Source: Stercorarius parasiticus
Lineage: Eukaryota > Chordata > Aves > Charadriiformes > Stercorariidae
Assembly: GCA_013396915.1 (NCBI GenBank)
Contig: VWZL01000914.1
Span: 291,425 to 355,424 of the forward strand
Direction: 5' to 3'
DNA length: 64,000 nt
Shown here: one piece after another, positions 12,301 through 26,103 of the stretch
Numbering within the stretch: position 1 is the stretch's first letter
How the letters are laid out: each line of letters starts with the position of its first letter
Program-made: the position numbers and the translations under genes
The notes under the pieces: model-generated
What the model saw: only the letters and a program-made list of their open reading frames with translations
What the model was told of the DNA's origin: nothing
The model's database searches: none

Positions 12301-15300
12301 TGAGGTTCTCCAGCGGAGCTGTGAGTACTCCCCTCCAACTATTATTAGTCTACACCTTATCAAGCACATTTGCTTCCCAATGAAGACGTGCTAAAATGCC
12401 TTGGATTGGTCTTACCATTAGTAATAACCACTAGTTCTGCAACTGACCTAACTTCTCAACTTCAGTGCCTATTTCCTGCTTTCTACTTGGCTTCTCTGTA
12501 ATACTGTCAGCTTTCTGCATTCCTTAATGGATTTGTTTCTCTGCGTGTATGAATGCTGACATGCATAATGATGATGATACTTAGTACCATACTATACTAG
12601 CTGTTACAACAGGTGAATTCTGTCTTGCTTACGTGATAAAATGTGTTTAGGGATGATTTTCAGAGCTGCTAATCATAGCAACTCACTTAACATCAAGATC
12701 TACAGATTCGTAGCACTTTTATTGCTCTGTTCATTAAAGCATTAGGATATTTTCTAGCAGTCCTTTGATTTCAAGTTCAGCTTTTGCACAATTTATAACA
12801 TGCTGATAGACAGGAAAAGATACATGGAGCGGGAATTTTAACCGGCAGATTAAAATGGAAATAAGCAAATGAGTGTAAATTGGCAACTGAAAAGTTGCTA
12901 TACATACTGTGTGATTTGCAACTTGGGAATAACACAGGAGAAGCCCAGCCATGAGCCAGAGGAGACACCCGATCAAGGCACAAAAGCTCTACTGAAGCAG
13001 TAAATGTGGCACCAAGGCAGGCCGCCCAGCAGCCTGCTCCCACTGCTAGGGGGTTTGCAGACCAGGACAGATTTTCAGACCCTGCAGTAGGCAGGTCTAA
13101 AAAGGCACATGCAAAAGGAGATGGGAGACACACAAAACCACCAGTTTGCATCTTCAGAAGCAAAACTCTGTCACTGAGTTGGAAGGGCCACAAAGGCAGT
13201 AGGAAGATAAAAACCAACCTAAGTGTGGGAGAGAGGAGAATGTCAGAAATAGCAAAAAATGCTGTGAAAGAGCTGGAGCGACAGGAAATGCCAGGCTGAA
13301 GAAGTAATGTTCAGGAACGAAGTGAGAAAATGGGGCTCCTCCTTCCCCGACCCGGCACTCCTTACACATCATAGACTGGGAAATAACAGGGGCAAGGTTA
13401 GCTATATGCTCTACTGCTTTAGACAAGCTGGCAAAGGTGTATCCTGCTGGTCTGCCATCCATCAGACAGCTCTTTAGAGTTTGTTGCCAGTATTTTCTGC
13501 TACAGAGAGTGATCTTGTTCTGGTAGGACACAGTCAGCGTTCACCTGGTAGCCTGAAATAAGGAAGTCTGATCTGCTGCTATTTTTCACGGCTGCAACGG
13601 CTATAGAGAAGACGACCACAATCTACAGGATATGCTAAGAACTAATTGAAATATCTGAATGAGTTAATGCATAAAACCCCATAACAGCTAAGCCATTTCC
13701 TTCAATGTCCAAAGGAAAACCAGCTCGTTAGACTAAGAAATCTGATGAGCAACTGGACTGTCATTCCCGTCCGCCCCTCTGTCTCTATCTCATTTGTTGT
13801 TGCGGTAGCATCATATTTTTCTGGATATTTTTACAGGGTCTGCTAGGAAGTGTCTCCAGTCCTGAGGACACTACAATGATAAAAATAGCTTTACCAATAT
13901 TCACAGGTGCTGATAAAATCATATTCTCACCTATAGATTATTTCTTGACAAGAGAGGTGCATCTTTTGCCTGAACAAAGAGACGGTGGCTTAAAGATTAT
14001 TGGTTTATTTTTTCTCTGCCTTTTTCTACAGATATATTACAAGCTGCTAAATAAAATTGCTTTCCTGTTACTGCTGAATACTACAGAGAAGCCACAAAAC
14101 CTCAACAGACTGCTTGTAGCAGGATCTAAGTTTTTAAAGTAGTGAACTTAATGCAAAAGCTAGACTTGTCTCTGACTACACAAATTTTCTATAATAACTG
14201 TCCAGATTTATGCAGGGCCAAATAGCAGCCAGAGTCATCAAAGACAGGAATAAAAAGGCTGTTTTAGACCTTAGAACTTCCCTGCCCCACAAGAGATAGC
14301 AGGGGAGAGCATGGGTGAGAGTACTGGGAGGAACACAGCAGCCCTGGAAAAAAAGCGTTTCAGCAGGGTAAGGATTGGTGTGTTGTGTTGTCCCCCCCCA
14401 GCAGCCTCCAACTCCCACTGTTGTCTTACTGCCTCCTGACTGTGTTGCTAGACCTGTGAGCATCATCTCTTTCTCATCCCAGCTCTGCTTCCCAAGAGTA
14501 TCAATAAAGCTAAGTCCAGAAATGACATCTCTGCCCGACCCCGACTTACTTAGAATAATTCTGGCTAAATACACCTAACAAGCCTGCATACATTTCTTCT
14601 CAGTGTTGCTCTAAGTAGCTCATGTTTAGACATTCTATACATTTTCAATGCCCCCTGTATGTCATTATCATTTGTTTGCTTACCACACTTAAAATGGAAG
14701 AATATTTTCATTCCTTCATCGCAGACAGAAAAGCAAACAACTGAATGGAGCTGAATCAAGCTCCTGTAATTAAATTTAAACAAAAATACTGCCAAAAAAC
14801 AAACCAACTTTTGCGGTAATTTTTGAATTCTCTTACCACTGAGATTACTGCTGCATCCTTGACTGGTTAACCTTCAAAGATTACATATTCTGTCCACTGC
14901 AACATTTTAAGAGGACGTTGCGAAAAATTCAAAAATCATATGCTTCAGTTGATACCAAAAAGCCTGAAAACAATACCATTGTCAAGTAGGCTACAATGAG
15001 AGCTATCACAAACAATCACTATGCCAGTAATTAAGCAGTCTTAAAAGGAAGTTATCCGCTGACAATGCTCAACGTTCGTTCCTGTTTTTCCCACCGTACC
15101 CTCAGAGCTAGGCACACAAGCTGAAAAATAATCTAACGTGCTAGGTGACTGTGCAGTGAAGTTTTGTTTCCTAATTATAAATACCGTGCCTGCACTCAGA
15201 CAAAAGAAATCCCATTGAACTGATGTAAGCTCCTCTCATAAAGAGCTGCAACAGAATTAAAATACAGCTGCCTGGTTTTCAGTAATGAGGTCCTGGGTGC

Positions 15301-18128
15301 TTTGCATCCTGCTGACAAACATTTCCCCTTTTTCTGTCTAAAGTAACTGCAACAATAGAGCCGTTAATCAGAAAACCTTCTGCATATCAGCCTCTCGGAG
15401 TAAAGAGATGCTTACCTTCTAAAGACTTGGAGAGGCCTTTCTACTGGGAAAATAATAAAGATGCTTTACTGCTGCACTTCAGCATCCTTCTTTCTGTAGC
15501 AGTTTACTAGGAATACAGATCCTCCACCATTTTCTTGTCACGTGGCTAGTGGTACTGCTAAATAAGGGTGATCACCTGCCTTCAGATAGCTGGCTGCCTG
15601 AAACAGCAGCTACCAGGCTTTGGTTAAAGGAGCGCTTAAATGAATGCAGATCTGAGCTTCAGACATGAAAATTATTTTTTCCCCCACATTCCCTGTGGAG
15701 CTTTGTCTGAGCATCACCAAACTTTGATATGGCGAGTCAGCTGGCAGTAGTGAAAAGCTCCCCGCTGTTTCATTTCAGAGCCCGAGGAAAGGTTGTGATG
15801 AGAGACTGCATGACAAAAGTTCTTACGGATTCAGCCCGTCTCAGCCCTCATTTGTGTTTGCATCAATGATTATAGAGCACTTGCATATTCAAACATGCTT
15901 TACATAATTTGTTCGGTTTGTAATTCAGCTATGGGAGTGCATATGCAAATTTTAAAAAAAACAAAACACAAACCACCAACCAACCACCAGTTCAGAAAGC
16001 AAAGTGAATTCTGGGAACACAAATTGTATGAGCACCAAAAAGCAATGCTCGTGGCCTGTGCTCTTGACTGTGTTTCTTAGGGGTGTGCTTCAAGGAAAGA
16101 CATTTCTTCCCATGCAGTGCAGTCTCACAGTCTCCTTTTATAAAAGCCTGTCCGGGGTAGTGTCCCTAGAAACTCCAGGTTTCTTTCCAAATGCAAAACA
16201 GCTTTCAGTCCTATTCCCTTGCAATCCTGTGGGGGTAAAACTGCAAGGCAACAGGCCCTAGGACGGCCTAACCTTCAGCTAGTTTCTCCCTTCACACCAC
16301 GCAACTCCTCCTTGAAGACGAGTTATGTGAGAGCTGGAGATGCTTTCATGTCAAACTGCTAGGCCATAAGCAGTCAAGAACAAACAAAAGCCTAACGCCA
16401 TTTTCATTTGTCAGTACAGCTCCACGCTCACCTACAGCACAGTGTAAATAAAAATTCAGTGGCCCCGACCTTGTTCTTCATGGTACTAGTAATCCTACAG
16501 GGAAAGTTCTCATCATCACCTGTCTGCTGCAGATCTCTCGAGAAATCAGCCCCCAGCTATGATTTTCAAGAACAGCAGGCCAACACCAAGCATTTAAAAA
16601 AATTAAAAAATCGTTACTGATGTAAAAATACATTTCTAAAGAGGACGCTGCTGCAGATGTGATCTCCGATGCTACTGTCAGCTAGTTTTACGTAAAATTT
16701 CCAACAATGGGGATATTTTTTAGCACTTTTTTAACTGGACAATCTTTAATTAATTTGAAACCAAAAGTCCAGACACCCAGAAGCTGTATCCAGGAAATAG
16801 AGCTATAAAGTATTTATGTACAATAGAAGTCATTAGTAGCATGATTATGGTGAAGCTATGATATTAGTAATGTGGCAGAAGCTATGGCCTTGATCCTCCA
16901 TGCTCAGAATGACACAGAACATCTTTGAGACTTTGGGACGCTCTTCTGGGACCCACTAAGTTCACTGGGGCTCACTGGCAAAGTCAGGTCTGGGTCAACA
17001 GGGTTGTTTCAAAGCTCGTTAATACTTTAGGCAGAAATCTCATGTCATTGATCACGCTGATTGGAATAAATTATATAGTGAATTATTTCAGAAAACCATG
17101 GGATTTTGATTAGTGGGGGAATTTTTCATGTGACCACTAAACCACACTAGCATAGTCTAGGTCTTCTTGCTTTAAGAAAGTTGCTCTATCAGACCAATAT
17201 CACAATACAAGTAAAATTTCAGGATTTTTACCTGAAATTTTTTTTAGGTATTTTTAAAATTGTTTTTCAGTCACTGAAGTGTTGTTCTCTTCTTGTTAAA
17301 AGGTTTATATAAAGTACTTGGTATTTGGCATGTAAATATTAATGCTGTTTTTACAAAAATGTGATCATCACCATATTGGCTGCTGCTATTGTTTAACAGC
17401 TGGCTCTGCAATGGAAAACTGGGTTTTTAGTTTTAATTAACTTTCAGTCTCCAGATGGTGATGGAAAATACTGTTATCACCCCAAAACTGAAAACAATAA
17501 AGATGGTTGTCATGACTTCATAGGTCAAATCAAGTAGAGGGAACAAAATGATGTTACTAAAGCCCATGCATGAACAGCATATGTTGTTACTTCCATCAAT
17601 AAAAAAGGTTTGCAGTGAGATTCACTGACATTAAAATAAATTATTACAAATTACTATTTTTTTTAAATAAAATGTTTTAATCACTTTACAGATGCATTGT
17701 TGGAAAGTTTCCTGCTCCGAATCTGTTCCAGGGATTCTTCTATTTTCACAGAAGCAACATCTTTGCAAAAGCTAATATATAGCATAGAGCTTCCAATACA
17801 TAATGTATAGTATTATGATTATAACGGTATGATAAATAATAATGTGAAATACACTCATTATATACTACCCTACCCCAAACTCGCATGAATGTTGAAATCT
17901 CAAGAAATCTCAGCAAAATTAAAGAGTTCTTGCACATGCCAATCTAAACATTTTGTTTAGTTTCAATTAGCTTTTTTACTTTTGTTACAAGGCATTAACT
18001 TTCATTTACATGGGCTTTTCTACATGCAACCTTCACAGTTGTTGCTTCTTTCCTTAAGTGTTTGTTTTTAACCTTTAAAGGATGCTCCTTGTGTTTAGTC
18101 AATTGTCATGCTTTGTGCTGCGCAAGGT

Positions 18129-18150
18129 GGGAGACCCGAGTTCAATTCCC
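18129..18150 (+). repeat. Possible tRNA-derived SINE relic (B-box-like)
   Basis: The stretch GAGTTCAATTCCC, preceded by GGGAGACCC, resembles the B box and T-arm of tRNA-derived SINEs. No convincing A box or full cloverleaf is visible upstream, so this could be chance. It is not a tRNA gene. Confidence 0.2.
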
Positions 18151-20776
18151 ATTTCAAGTCCATAATCTTGTAGTTCAGCAGGAGCTGGAAGCACCACTGA
18201 AGCAGCGTGCCTGGTCCCCAGAGTGCCTGAAACTGCTTTCCAGCGAATCTGGCCAATTAATAAAGAATCTTGACAGGAGTGAAAGATGACAGACCCACAG
18301 GTATGCAATGAAAAAAGGAAATGGAGGCATCCAAAGGGAAGTAAAGGTTACTTTGCAGAATGTGGACCTTAAACTTACACCAGATTTTCAGTCCTTTAGG
18401 CTTCCTATATATAGGAGTCTGCTTTGCCCATTAAAGCAAGAAGCAAACTCGGGTTCCCTAATTCATTGCCTTATCCTGGCTTTTGGGTGACATTTTGAGA
18501 AAACACTGGGTGAAACCCTTGGTCCACTGGAGTCAGTGAGAATTTTTTCTCTTGTTCCATTCTGTCAGTATTTTAGTTCTGGATGTCCAGTATTGGACAC
18601 TGATATTTGGCTTGAATCATTAATGCCTTTGAGATATACAATGTGCATTTGGATAAATCACAGAGGTAGCAGAGTAGACTCAGAATGCTTATCAATCTTG
18701 AAATAGTCACAGCTTTTTCTTTGATTATATTTAATTATCTTTATTCACTGCCAACTACAGGCAATGTGATGAAAACAGGCTTCTCGTAAAGCTGGATTGC
18801 TTACAGTACTGGGCAATTTCAACAGCCAGCAGTACAGCAATGGTCACAGAGAGGTATTTTGGACAGAGACAGTGGAAGAACTATCTTTTCTAAAAAGTCA
18901 CTATACAAATGCGCCAAAAAGACTGATTCCTGCTTCTTTGAGAACGTGCTATCAGAAAGATAAATGAAGCTCTCTTTTGTGTAAGCCTTATTCTAGTGGG
19001 TTAAATAAATCTTGGTAGTTGCACAAAATAAATTGTCTTCTGCTCAGTTTTGCCACCAGTTTTCCAAGCTCTCCCCCAAACCTTCCAAACATCAGTGGCC
19101 TTGTTGCTACTGTTCTCACTACTTCTTATTCCTCAAGTCAATACATCATTTCATAGTATTTCCCTCAGCTCTCTCTAATGCTTCCTAGTAAGGAAAAGGA
19201 TAATCCTTTGCTACAGCAAAGGTAAGAGCAAGAATGATCTGGTATACACAACCACTAACACACCCTGAGGAGTGCGCTGACACGTAGAAGCTAGCATAGT
19301 CATCTGCAGTGTTCTTCCTCTGCCTCCTGACCACTGCGTCACTACCAAGCTTCATACAGCTCTCTAAGACAGGGCAGCTTCTGTAAGGAAGAAAATTACC
19401 TCCAGTCTTCATAAATTTTATTCCTGGCACACCTCCAGCCACAGCAGCAGCAGCGAAGTATGTTATTCTGCCTACCCAATGTTCCTACAGTGCTCCACAA
19501 ATTCTTCCTTTTAAAATGCAGCAACTCTCAGCTGTTCGCATATGGAAAGAAGTATAAAAAGCTGTTTTCTTTCTGGAAAGAGTGACATTAATAATGTGAT
19601 ATCAAATCTTTTTGTACTTTTTTATGAGGCCAAAGAAACCTCTAGGGTTTATTATTTCCAGTGTTTGTATTTTACTGAGACAGGTTTATATATTTTCTTC
19701 AGTGTTTTAATGCTAGCAAGCATCCTTATACTTCTCTTCCTGCTTCTGCTTTTTCTTGTGGAAGAAAAACAAGACAGGAGGAAGAACGTTACCACCAGTC
19801 ACAGACTTTCTTAAAACCTACCTGAACAGCTGGAGAGTTGTTATGCTTGACATTAGGATGAAGGGGACAGTGACCAGCAGACATCAAGACTTTAATCCAC
19901 TTCTTCATTCTCATTTTTCTTTACACTTTCTGTTTCAAAACTTTAACTCTCTGTTCTACAAAACTGTCAATTTTCTGAGACAAAGTGACAGACACTTTCT
20001 GGATGAGAGCAGAAAATAAGGCAAGCTGCATCCTTTACTGACCCTTATTCCACTACCAAAGGCACCTACTTCAGCACAGTATGCAAGCAGGAGCTTAAGT
20101 TATTTCTAAACAGGGACGTGTGAATAAATTGTAGAATCAGAAAAGTGCTGAGAAGGAAGTTACTGAGTAAATGTCTCCATAAACTTTGGACTACCATTTC
20201 AATTGTCCATGGGTTGGGATGTCCCCATCATCTGTTTGAGTATAAATGATGAGTTTCTTTATTCTTCAGAGATACTGTGTTTGTGCCATACATAAATACA
20301 TGAAGGTGAAGCATATACCTAAAAAAAAGGAACCTAATTTCTATACCCTGCCAAGGGTATATATGAAACAACAACCAGAAGGCCACAAGGAAAGCTTCCT
20401 TGCAGGAAGCAAAGGCTGCACTACAGAAAGCCCTGGCTTCAGGAGCCACTTCTAAAAGCACTATCACAGAGATGGGTGTTAGAGGTTCAGAACGCAAACT
20501 TAATTGCATAAAGCAAAACTATTTGACAAAACATAAAAATAAGCACAGAACAGCTCTAGCTATCCAGCCAGACCTTCAGAATAAAGGTGCTTAATTTTCT
20601 GATACCAAGAAGGCTTAATTAATCATAAGCTAGGAAATAAGACTATTCAGTCAAGGCAAGAGTCATATTTAGTGAAGAATCCTAGAAACTTTCCTGAGTC
20701 AAAATGATGGCCTTTCAGAAGTACAAGAATTCAGGCAGTAGGACACTTCTGAGAGCTAAGTATCAGTTACTTAGAC

Positions 20777-20827
20777 TTCAGTTCTACCAAACCTACTTCA
20801 ATTCAGTTCCACCAAAGCCTACTTCAA
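20777..20827. repeat. Tandem duplication, 25/26 bp x 2
   Basis: Two adjacent copies, 20777-20801 and 20802-20827, differ by one substitution (TTCTACC versus TTCCACC) and one inserted G. Confidence 0.85.
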
Positions 20828-23800
20828 AGATGTAAATCTTGGGTGGACTCAGAGCCTGATGATGAACACCATCGGGCCATCCAGAAATGCTATTGCAAAA
20901 AGAACATAAGAAAAGCCTTAGTTTCTTCTCTTCTGTGATGACACCAGTGTTTCTATGTTAACCTCCCACAGGCTGTCAGTTCTGCTCTGTCATGTTGTTT
21001 TGAACTTTGTCACCCAAGAAGAGCAGTTAATTTCAGACTTACAAGCTGCACATTTTTAAATTGTCAGTGAAATGTGTTAGAAAGCATTTCTAATTACACA
21101 CTTCTACCGTACCAGTTGCTGTTTATGTAAGAAGTGTAACGAAATTGACATATAATCTAGAAATAATTATCGCCATATGCGTTTTATCATTTCTACCATA
21201 ATATTTTTGTGTGTTGCTTTTGTTTCAAAGGTATCAAGGCCTCTGTGATCATGCTGTGGGCATGTGTAGGCATATCTACATGTGTCTCTGCTATCCCCTA
21301 AAAAGTCTGAAGTCATTATCTGACTGAGCAAAGACATAAGCTTATTACAAGTTTATTGAACATCAGCTACCAAGCACAGGGGAAAGTGAGGGGAAAACAG
21401 CACTGTAAAGGCAATCTCTATTAGATATTAAATCCTCATACAAGAGCAATAATTTTAATAACATTAATGGTGGAAGAAAACTACCATTAGATGTCAGACC
21501 TTATCAAAAAAGTCTAAGAAGACATAAACACAAAGGAAAGTAGATCTTACTGGTTCCATAAATAATTGTTAATGTGGATGCTGAATAACCTTCTTGTTTT
21601 TCTTTACTTCTCTGTGCCTCAGCATCACTACTGTTAAGGACAGAAATAGCCACTGCTATCCACTGAAAAGGCATTTGGTATTAAACAAGTATTAACTTCT
21701 GAGTCAGATAAGAAAAAAAGCCTACAGTGGAAACTACAGTGACTGTATATATATTCTATACCAAGAACTACTGTATCCTTTCCTTGCAGGATGCACCATA
21801 GTCCATCATGAACTTAAGTTTCCACTGAGAACACTCTTAAATTAACACGTTCCAGTTTTGGACTTTAATGTGGGTTTCAGTCTAAGAGAATGTACTAAGC
21901 TCTAGGAATAATGAATGCCTACATCTGAAACAACAATGCAAACTACTGTGGTGTACAAGATTCAAGGTTTTACTTTGGAGACTTACAAAAATTCCTAAAG
22001 AACAGCAGAGTTCTTTTCAAAGTGGATCTAGCAATTCACAGAAATAAGATGTTAAAAACCCCTATAAATCCATGGCCACAGGAATGATTTTTCTAGTACA
22101 GCGTAAGTTGAAAAATCAGATTCTTTTCTTCTGGTGTCTAACAAAGAATCTTACTGCTTCAAAATTATCTCAACTCCATTGGGCCAATTTAAAAAAATCA
22201 TCAGATACCTAGACCAGTTTTCTTTTCCTCTCTAAGAACATCATGGGCATGTAAGCATGGCAAGTCAAACTCTGGGATGCTGCCTGCATGTAATTAATCA
22301 GTGTGACTTAAGCAGGGTCAACATCTGCCTGCTTTTAATTTAAAATGCTTTATGGGAGACAGAGGAGTTGACAGATGATTTTTTCATGTCAGATTTGCAA
22401 GCCTGTAACTAGCCAGCACCTCTAAACAACCCCTCCTTTTTCGTGTCTCATTCACGTGTGAGCAGAGATGGTATGTATTTTTGGATGTAAAGATTTTCAC
22501 TAGAAATTACTGGTTTGTCAAAAACCAGCTTTATTCATTGGAATTAGCTGGTTTTGATGAACCATGCATCATTTGATTTTCCCAGTGAAACCCTGCAGAA
22601 ATGATGGAGGAAGATCCAGGGTGTGAACTAGTCCTAATGAGCAAACCACCTCAAAGTGAAAGGATGTTTAGTTTTCCTAGATCTGCAAATCCCAAGTGGC
22701 CCTTCCACATACTAATGTGGATTCAAAACAACTGCTTGGGGATTTTGCTTGTTTTGCTTGTTCCAGATTTCTCTTTTGTAGAGAATTTCAATGTTTCCAC
22801 TTCTCCTTCTGGAATGGAAATTAGAAGCTTGGAGGATTGGGTGCAACAGAAATGCTGTGCCAACCAGCTCTACTGTTGATAGTTTCAAGGTTGAGAACTC
22901 AGCATTTGGTTTATTTCAGACCATACAGAACTGGGGAGTGCTCATCTTCTGCTAACCCTTCTGAAGATTTACCTCTTTCTTGAGGGCAGTAGATGCTAAC
23001 CTGCATCAATAAAAGCTGTTACTGCCCTGCAGAAACAGAGCCCCCCTTGTCTCATATTCTCCTCAGTGCTGTCCGTCCAGTTAGATCGAAGTGATTTCAG
23101 CCAGGGGCAAGTGTGGGAGGGCAAAGTATGCTCTGTATACTACTCAAAACCTTGTCTGTCAAGAAAACCTATAGTCCTACACAGGTACTTAAGTTTAAGC
23201 CTGCAAGTAACATCATCGTATTTCAGACTTTCTGAGACTGGTGTTTCTGTTTAGGATGAAGCCAGCACTTACTGTATATTAAAATAGCTCAGTTATAACA
23301 GTAGTGTGGTAATTACGGTAATGATACACTCTGAAATATGTGTGAAAATGTGTGAAAATGTGCTTAGAGGGGACGTATTTTAACAAGTCTGGGGGAAAAT
23401 AAATCATGGCTATTGAACTATTCATTCCTGAAATCATAATAAAGTGTGAACTGTTTGTGGTGGGGCGGAGGGCAGCAAAAAGTTGTGCTTTTCTATCAGA
23501 TTATTTGTACATGCTGTTATCACAGTTACATTGTCATACACAGGCATGCCACCTTTAAGGGAAAACAAATCCTGCTGCTAAAATTGCAAAATTGTTAGTG
23601 AAAATGTAAAAAAAAAAAGGCTAAAATAAATTGCAAGCCAATTAAAACCTGACAATAGAGGTTGTAAACGTGATGTGTATTCTATACTGAACTCACAAGT
23701 GCTTGGGAGAAAGTTGAAAAAAAGTAAAAAACCAGTCTTACATTTCACACAAATAATATGTTTCCATGTGTTTCATATCATGTATGTTCTTTTGGGTAAG

Positions 23801-24816
23801 TGCAGTTCAAAAGCAGTAAGAAGTACAAAGCAGTTGCGCCCCCTAGTTTTATGTGTACTGGGAAGTTTCTTTTACTGTTCACAAGAATTCCACTGCATAA
23901 ACACAATGCCAGGTTCCTTTTTGTAGAACTGCAGCATGTCAGTTGCAGATGCCCGGGAGAAATGAGGTCAGGCTTCCACACCCGCCTCTCTGCGGCTACC
24001 CTGGAAGTCCACTGTAGCAGTTACAACCTCCTGGTCATAAAGGGTAAGGAGTCAATAACAGAAGCACCCTCTCCAAAACACTACAGTAAATGGAAGTAAG
24101 AGGGTCTTCCCTCTCTCCATCTGGCTACACGTCAGAGAGACAGCAGGCAGTAGTAATGCTGTCAGCACAGAGGCTACACTTCCACCCAAAGGCAGGTGCA
24201 AATATACTTAAACTGACTCAACTGCCAGTCCAGTCCGAACAGACAGAAATGCTGCTCAGACCTGACTACAGCTTGGAAATAACCACAAAGAGCATAATTT
24301 TCCAGCATCCTTTTCTTGCCTCTATAAGCAGCACTTTTTCTAACCCCGGGCCTCAACCTCCTCCTGTCTTCCTTCCCAGCAGTTCTGCGTTAGGCAGAGA
24401 CAGTACTTCATTTTGATCCTTCCATACTCTCATCACTGTCATTGCATGTGGACTGGCGATACCACCAGTACCTGGCTTTGGTCTGTGTTCCCTGGCCACA
24501 TCTGTTCCAGATTTAAAGGTAGATTATGAAGTCTATGGGATTTCACAAGAGGAAGAGAGACTTATTCCTGCAAGGAAGTGGCCTTACATGCTTCCTGCGT
24601 TGCAAATCAACTCTAATTTGACTCATTTGAAGAAAACAAGAACCAAGGCTCTCTTTTTACAAAGGGAGGAATATAGCGATACTTAAATCATGTAAATATA
24701 ATTATTACTTCAGACTTGAAAATCTTGCCACTTTTTCATAACATCATATACTTCAATAACATTGGTAACAAGTGAACAGTAGACTCTTGAAAGGAAACAG
24801 GTTGGTCTTTCCTTAC

Positions 24817-25648
24817 CCTGATTTTTGACTCGATTCTCTTTCTCTGTTAAGAAGCATCGTTTCCTCCTTCATTTCTTGTTCTGTTGCTATGTTATTTCCA
24901 AGTCTCTGTTGAGAATTTGCTTCCCCTGCACCATCACTACCAGCCACCTGCAACACATGTGTTCCTGCAATGCCTGAACTCTCGTTCTTGATGGTCAGGC
25001 TGCCTGAAGAAGAATAGCCCTCATGTTCAAAAGATTTCTGAAGGGGAGTTTCTACTTGAAACTCTGCCAAGGTGTCAAGAATTGATTCCTTTGCTACAAC
25101 ACCTGTCAGTTCTTCACCAGAATATCCAGACCCTGATTTTGGCATCACTGTCTCAGCAGAAATTTCTTCAGGTGATATATCACTGACTTCATTTTGGCCC
25201 AATATAATCCAGCCCTCATCTTGCCCATGGCTTTCCTGTGATCTCCTTTCATCATCCAGTTTTTGAGGCACAACAGAAGAACTTTTCTCTTCTAAATGAA
25301 CAGAGTCCCATTCAGTCCCACAAACAGAGTGATCTTCCCTTTCATTTGTAATGGACATTGGCTGAAAGGTATCCAAGGAGCCCGGTGAAAAGTCTTCATG
25401 AGATTCTGTTTGTTCAGCTACATTAGCTTCTTGAAATGAAAAATCACTTTCATTTCTTTCAAGGGTATCCTTCGTTGAAGGTATATTTTCTTCCTCAGAA
25501 ACAAGGATGTAATCCATCTCCAGTGAAGCTGGGTCTCGGTGCACCTGCATCCTCACATCTTCCTTACCCTCTGCACTTTTCAGTTCAGGGCTCTCAGAGG
25601 AATTTCTCGGCTTACTCTCCCTACAAAGTAGGGAGTCAGTGCCAGCTT
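24817..25648 (-). CDS. PRUNE2: PRUNE2 exon 9
   Basis: An 832-nt exon. The acceptor is a T-rich tract ending TTTTTTTAG above 25648. The donor is TCAGG|GTAAGG, with the exon ending at 24817. It starts with two bases that complete the GAA codon split from the giant exon and ends with two bases of a Gly codon completed by the next exon. The product continues the acidic disordered region. Islands resembling mammalian PRUNE2 are MDYILV (residue 50 or so) and WIILGQNEVSD (residue 150 or so); the sequence between them is poorly conserved. It ends with a Glu/Met-rich stretch and LLNRERESSQKSG, which leads into the next exon's LVQEDVGMD. No domain is recognised. Reading the upstream TTG at 25664 as a start is an artefact, because it lies in the polypyrimidine tract. 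Confidence 0.93.
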
Positions 25649-26103
25649 CTAAAAAAACAGGCAAACAGAAACTCCTTTTAGTTTTTGAATTACTATTTCA
25701 GTCACCATGATTTCTTTAAATAAGTACAGCGAGATAAAGCTCTTCTGAGTTTGCTTTGCTCTGTTAATGTGTACTTGAATTTTATAGCATCATCATCATT
25801 ATTATTATTGTTAAAGATTATACATTAACACTGTAATCATTCCTAAGGGAGAAATGATTCAGTGCCCCATATGCTAGGCCCTGTACAAACAACAGAAATA
25901 ATGTTCCTACTTCAATGTTTAAAAGCTTTAGATCTGTTTAGAAGGTTGATGCTAGAGGTCTGCCCAAAGTACAGAATTTTGTACATCAGGGAGACACACA
26001 AACTTCAAACTTCTCTCAAAGCCCCATTATTCAGCAGTAATACTCCAGACATTTCCTTCTTTCTTTGTCCTATGAACTTGCTCTGGAAAACAGGTTTTCT
26101 TAC
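25649..26103 (-). other. PRUNE2: PRUNE2 intron 8 (455 bp)
   Basis: A short intron between the giant exon and exon 9, with a GTAAGA donor and a TTTTTTTAG acceptor. It holds a short imperfect trinucleotide run (25788-25809). Its small size suggests the two exons are normally spliced together efficiently. Confidence 0.92.
25788..25809 (+). repeat. Short (CAT)n/(TAT)n run
   Basis: Four CAT units are followed by three TAT units, a minor trinucleotide microsatellite in the 455-bp intron. Confidence 0.7.

Larger units (their letters stand above)
2464..24816 (-). other. PRUNE2: PRUNE2 intron 9 (22 kb)
   Basis: A 22,353-bp intron with a GTAAGG donor and a CTCTCAG acceptor. Contents I can support are a CR1 LINE 3' fragment (6222-6334) flanked by homopolymer tracts, a tandem duplication at 20777-20827, a possible tRNA-derived SINE relic near 18129, and a GC-richer stretch at about 10290-10400. 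Open frames in it (for example 12777-13217, 146 codons) show no recognisable protein. An alternative promoter for short PRUNE2 isoforms would be expected here, but I could not locate one. Confidence 0.85.

Noticed and set aside
12777..13217. 146-codon minus-strand open frame in the 22-kb intron
   Set aside because: Hydrophobic, Cys-rich peptide with no recognisable domain and several overlapping frames of similar length in the same place; composition-driven.
26027..26103. Extension of the giant open frame beyond ATG|GTAAGA
   Set aside because: The sequence after 26104 is intronic. The donor is canonical and the next exon restores the reading frame and the PRUNE2 match.
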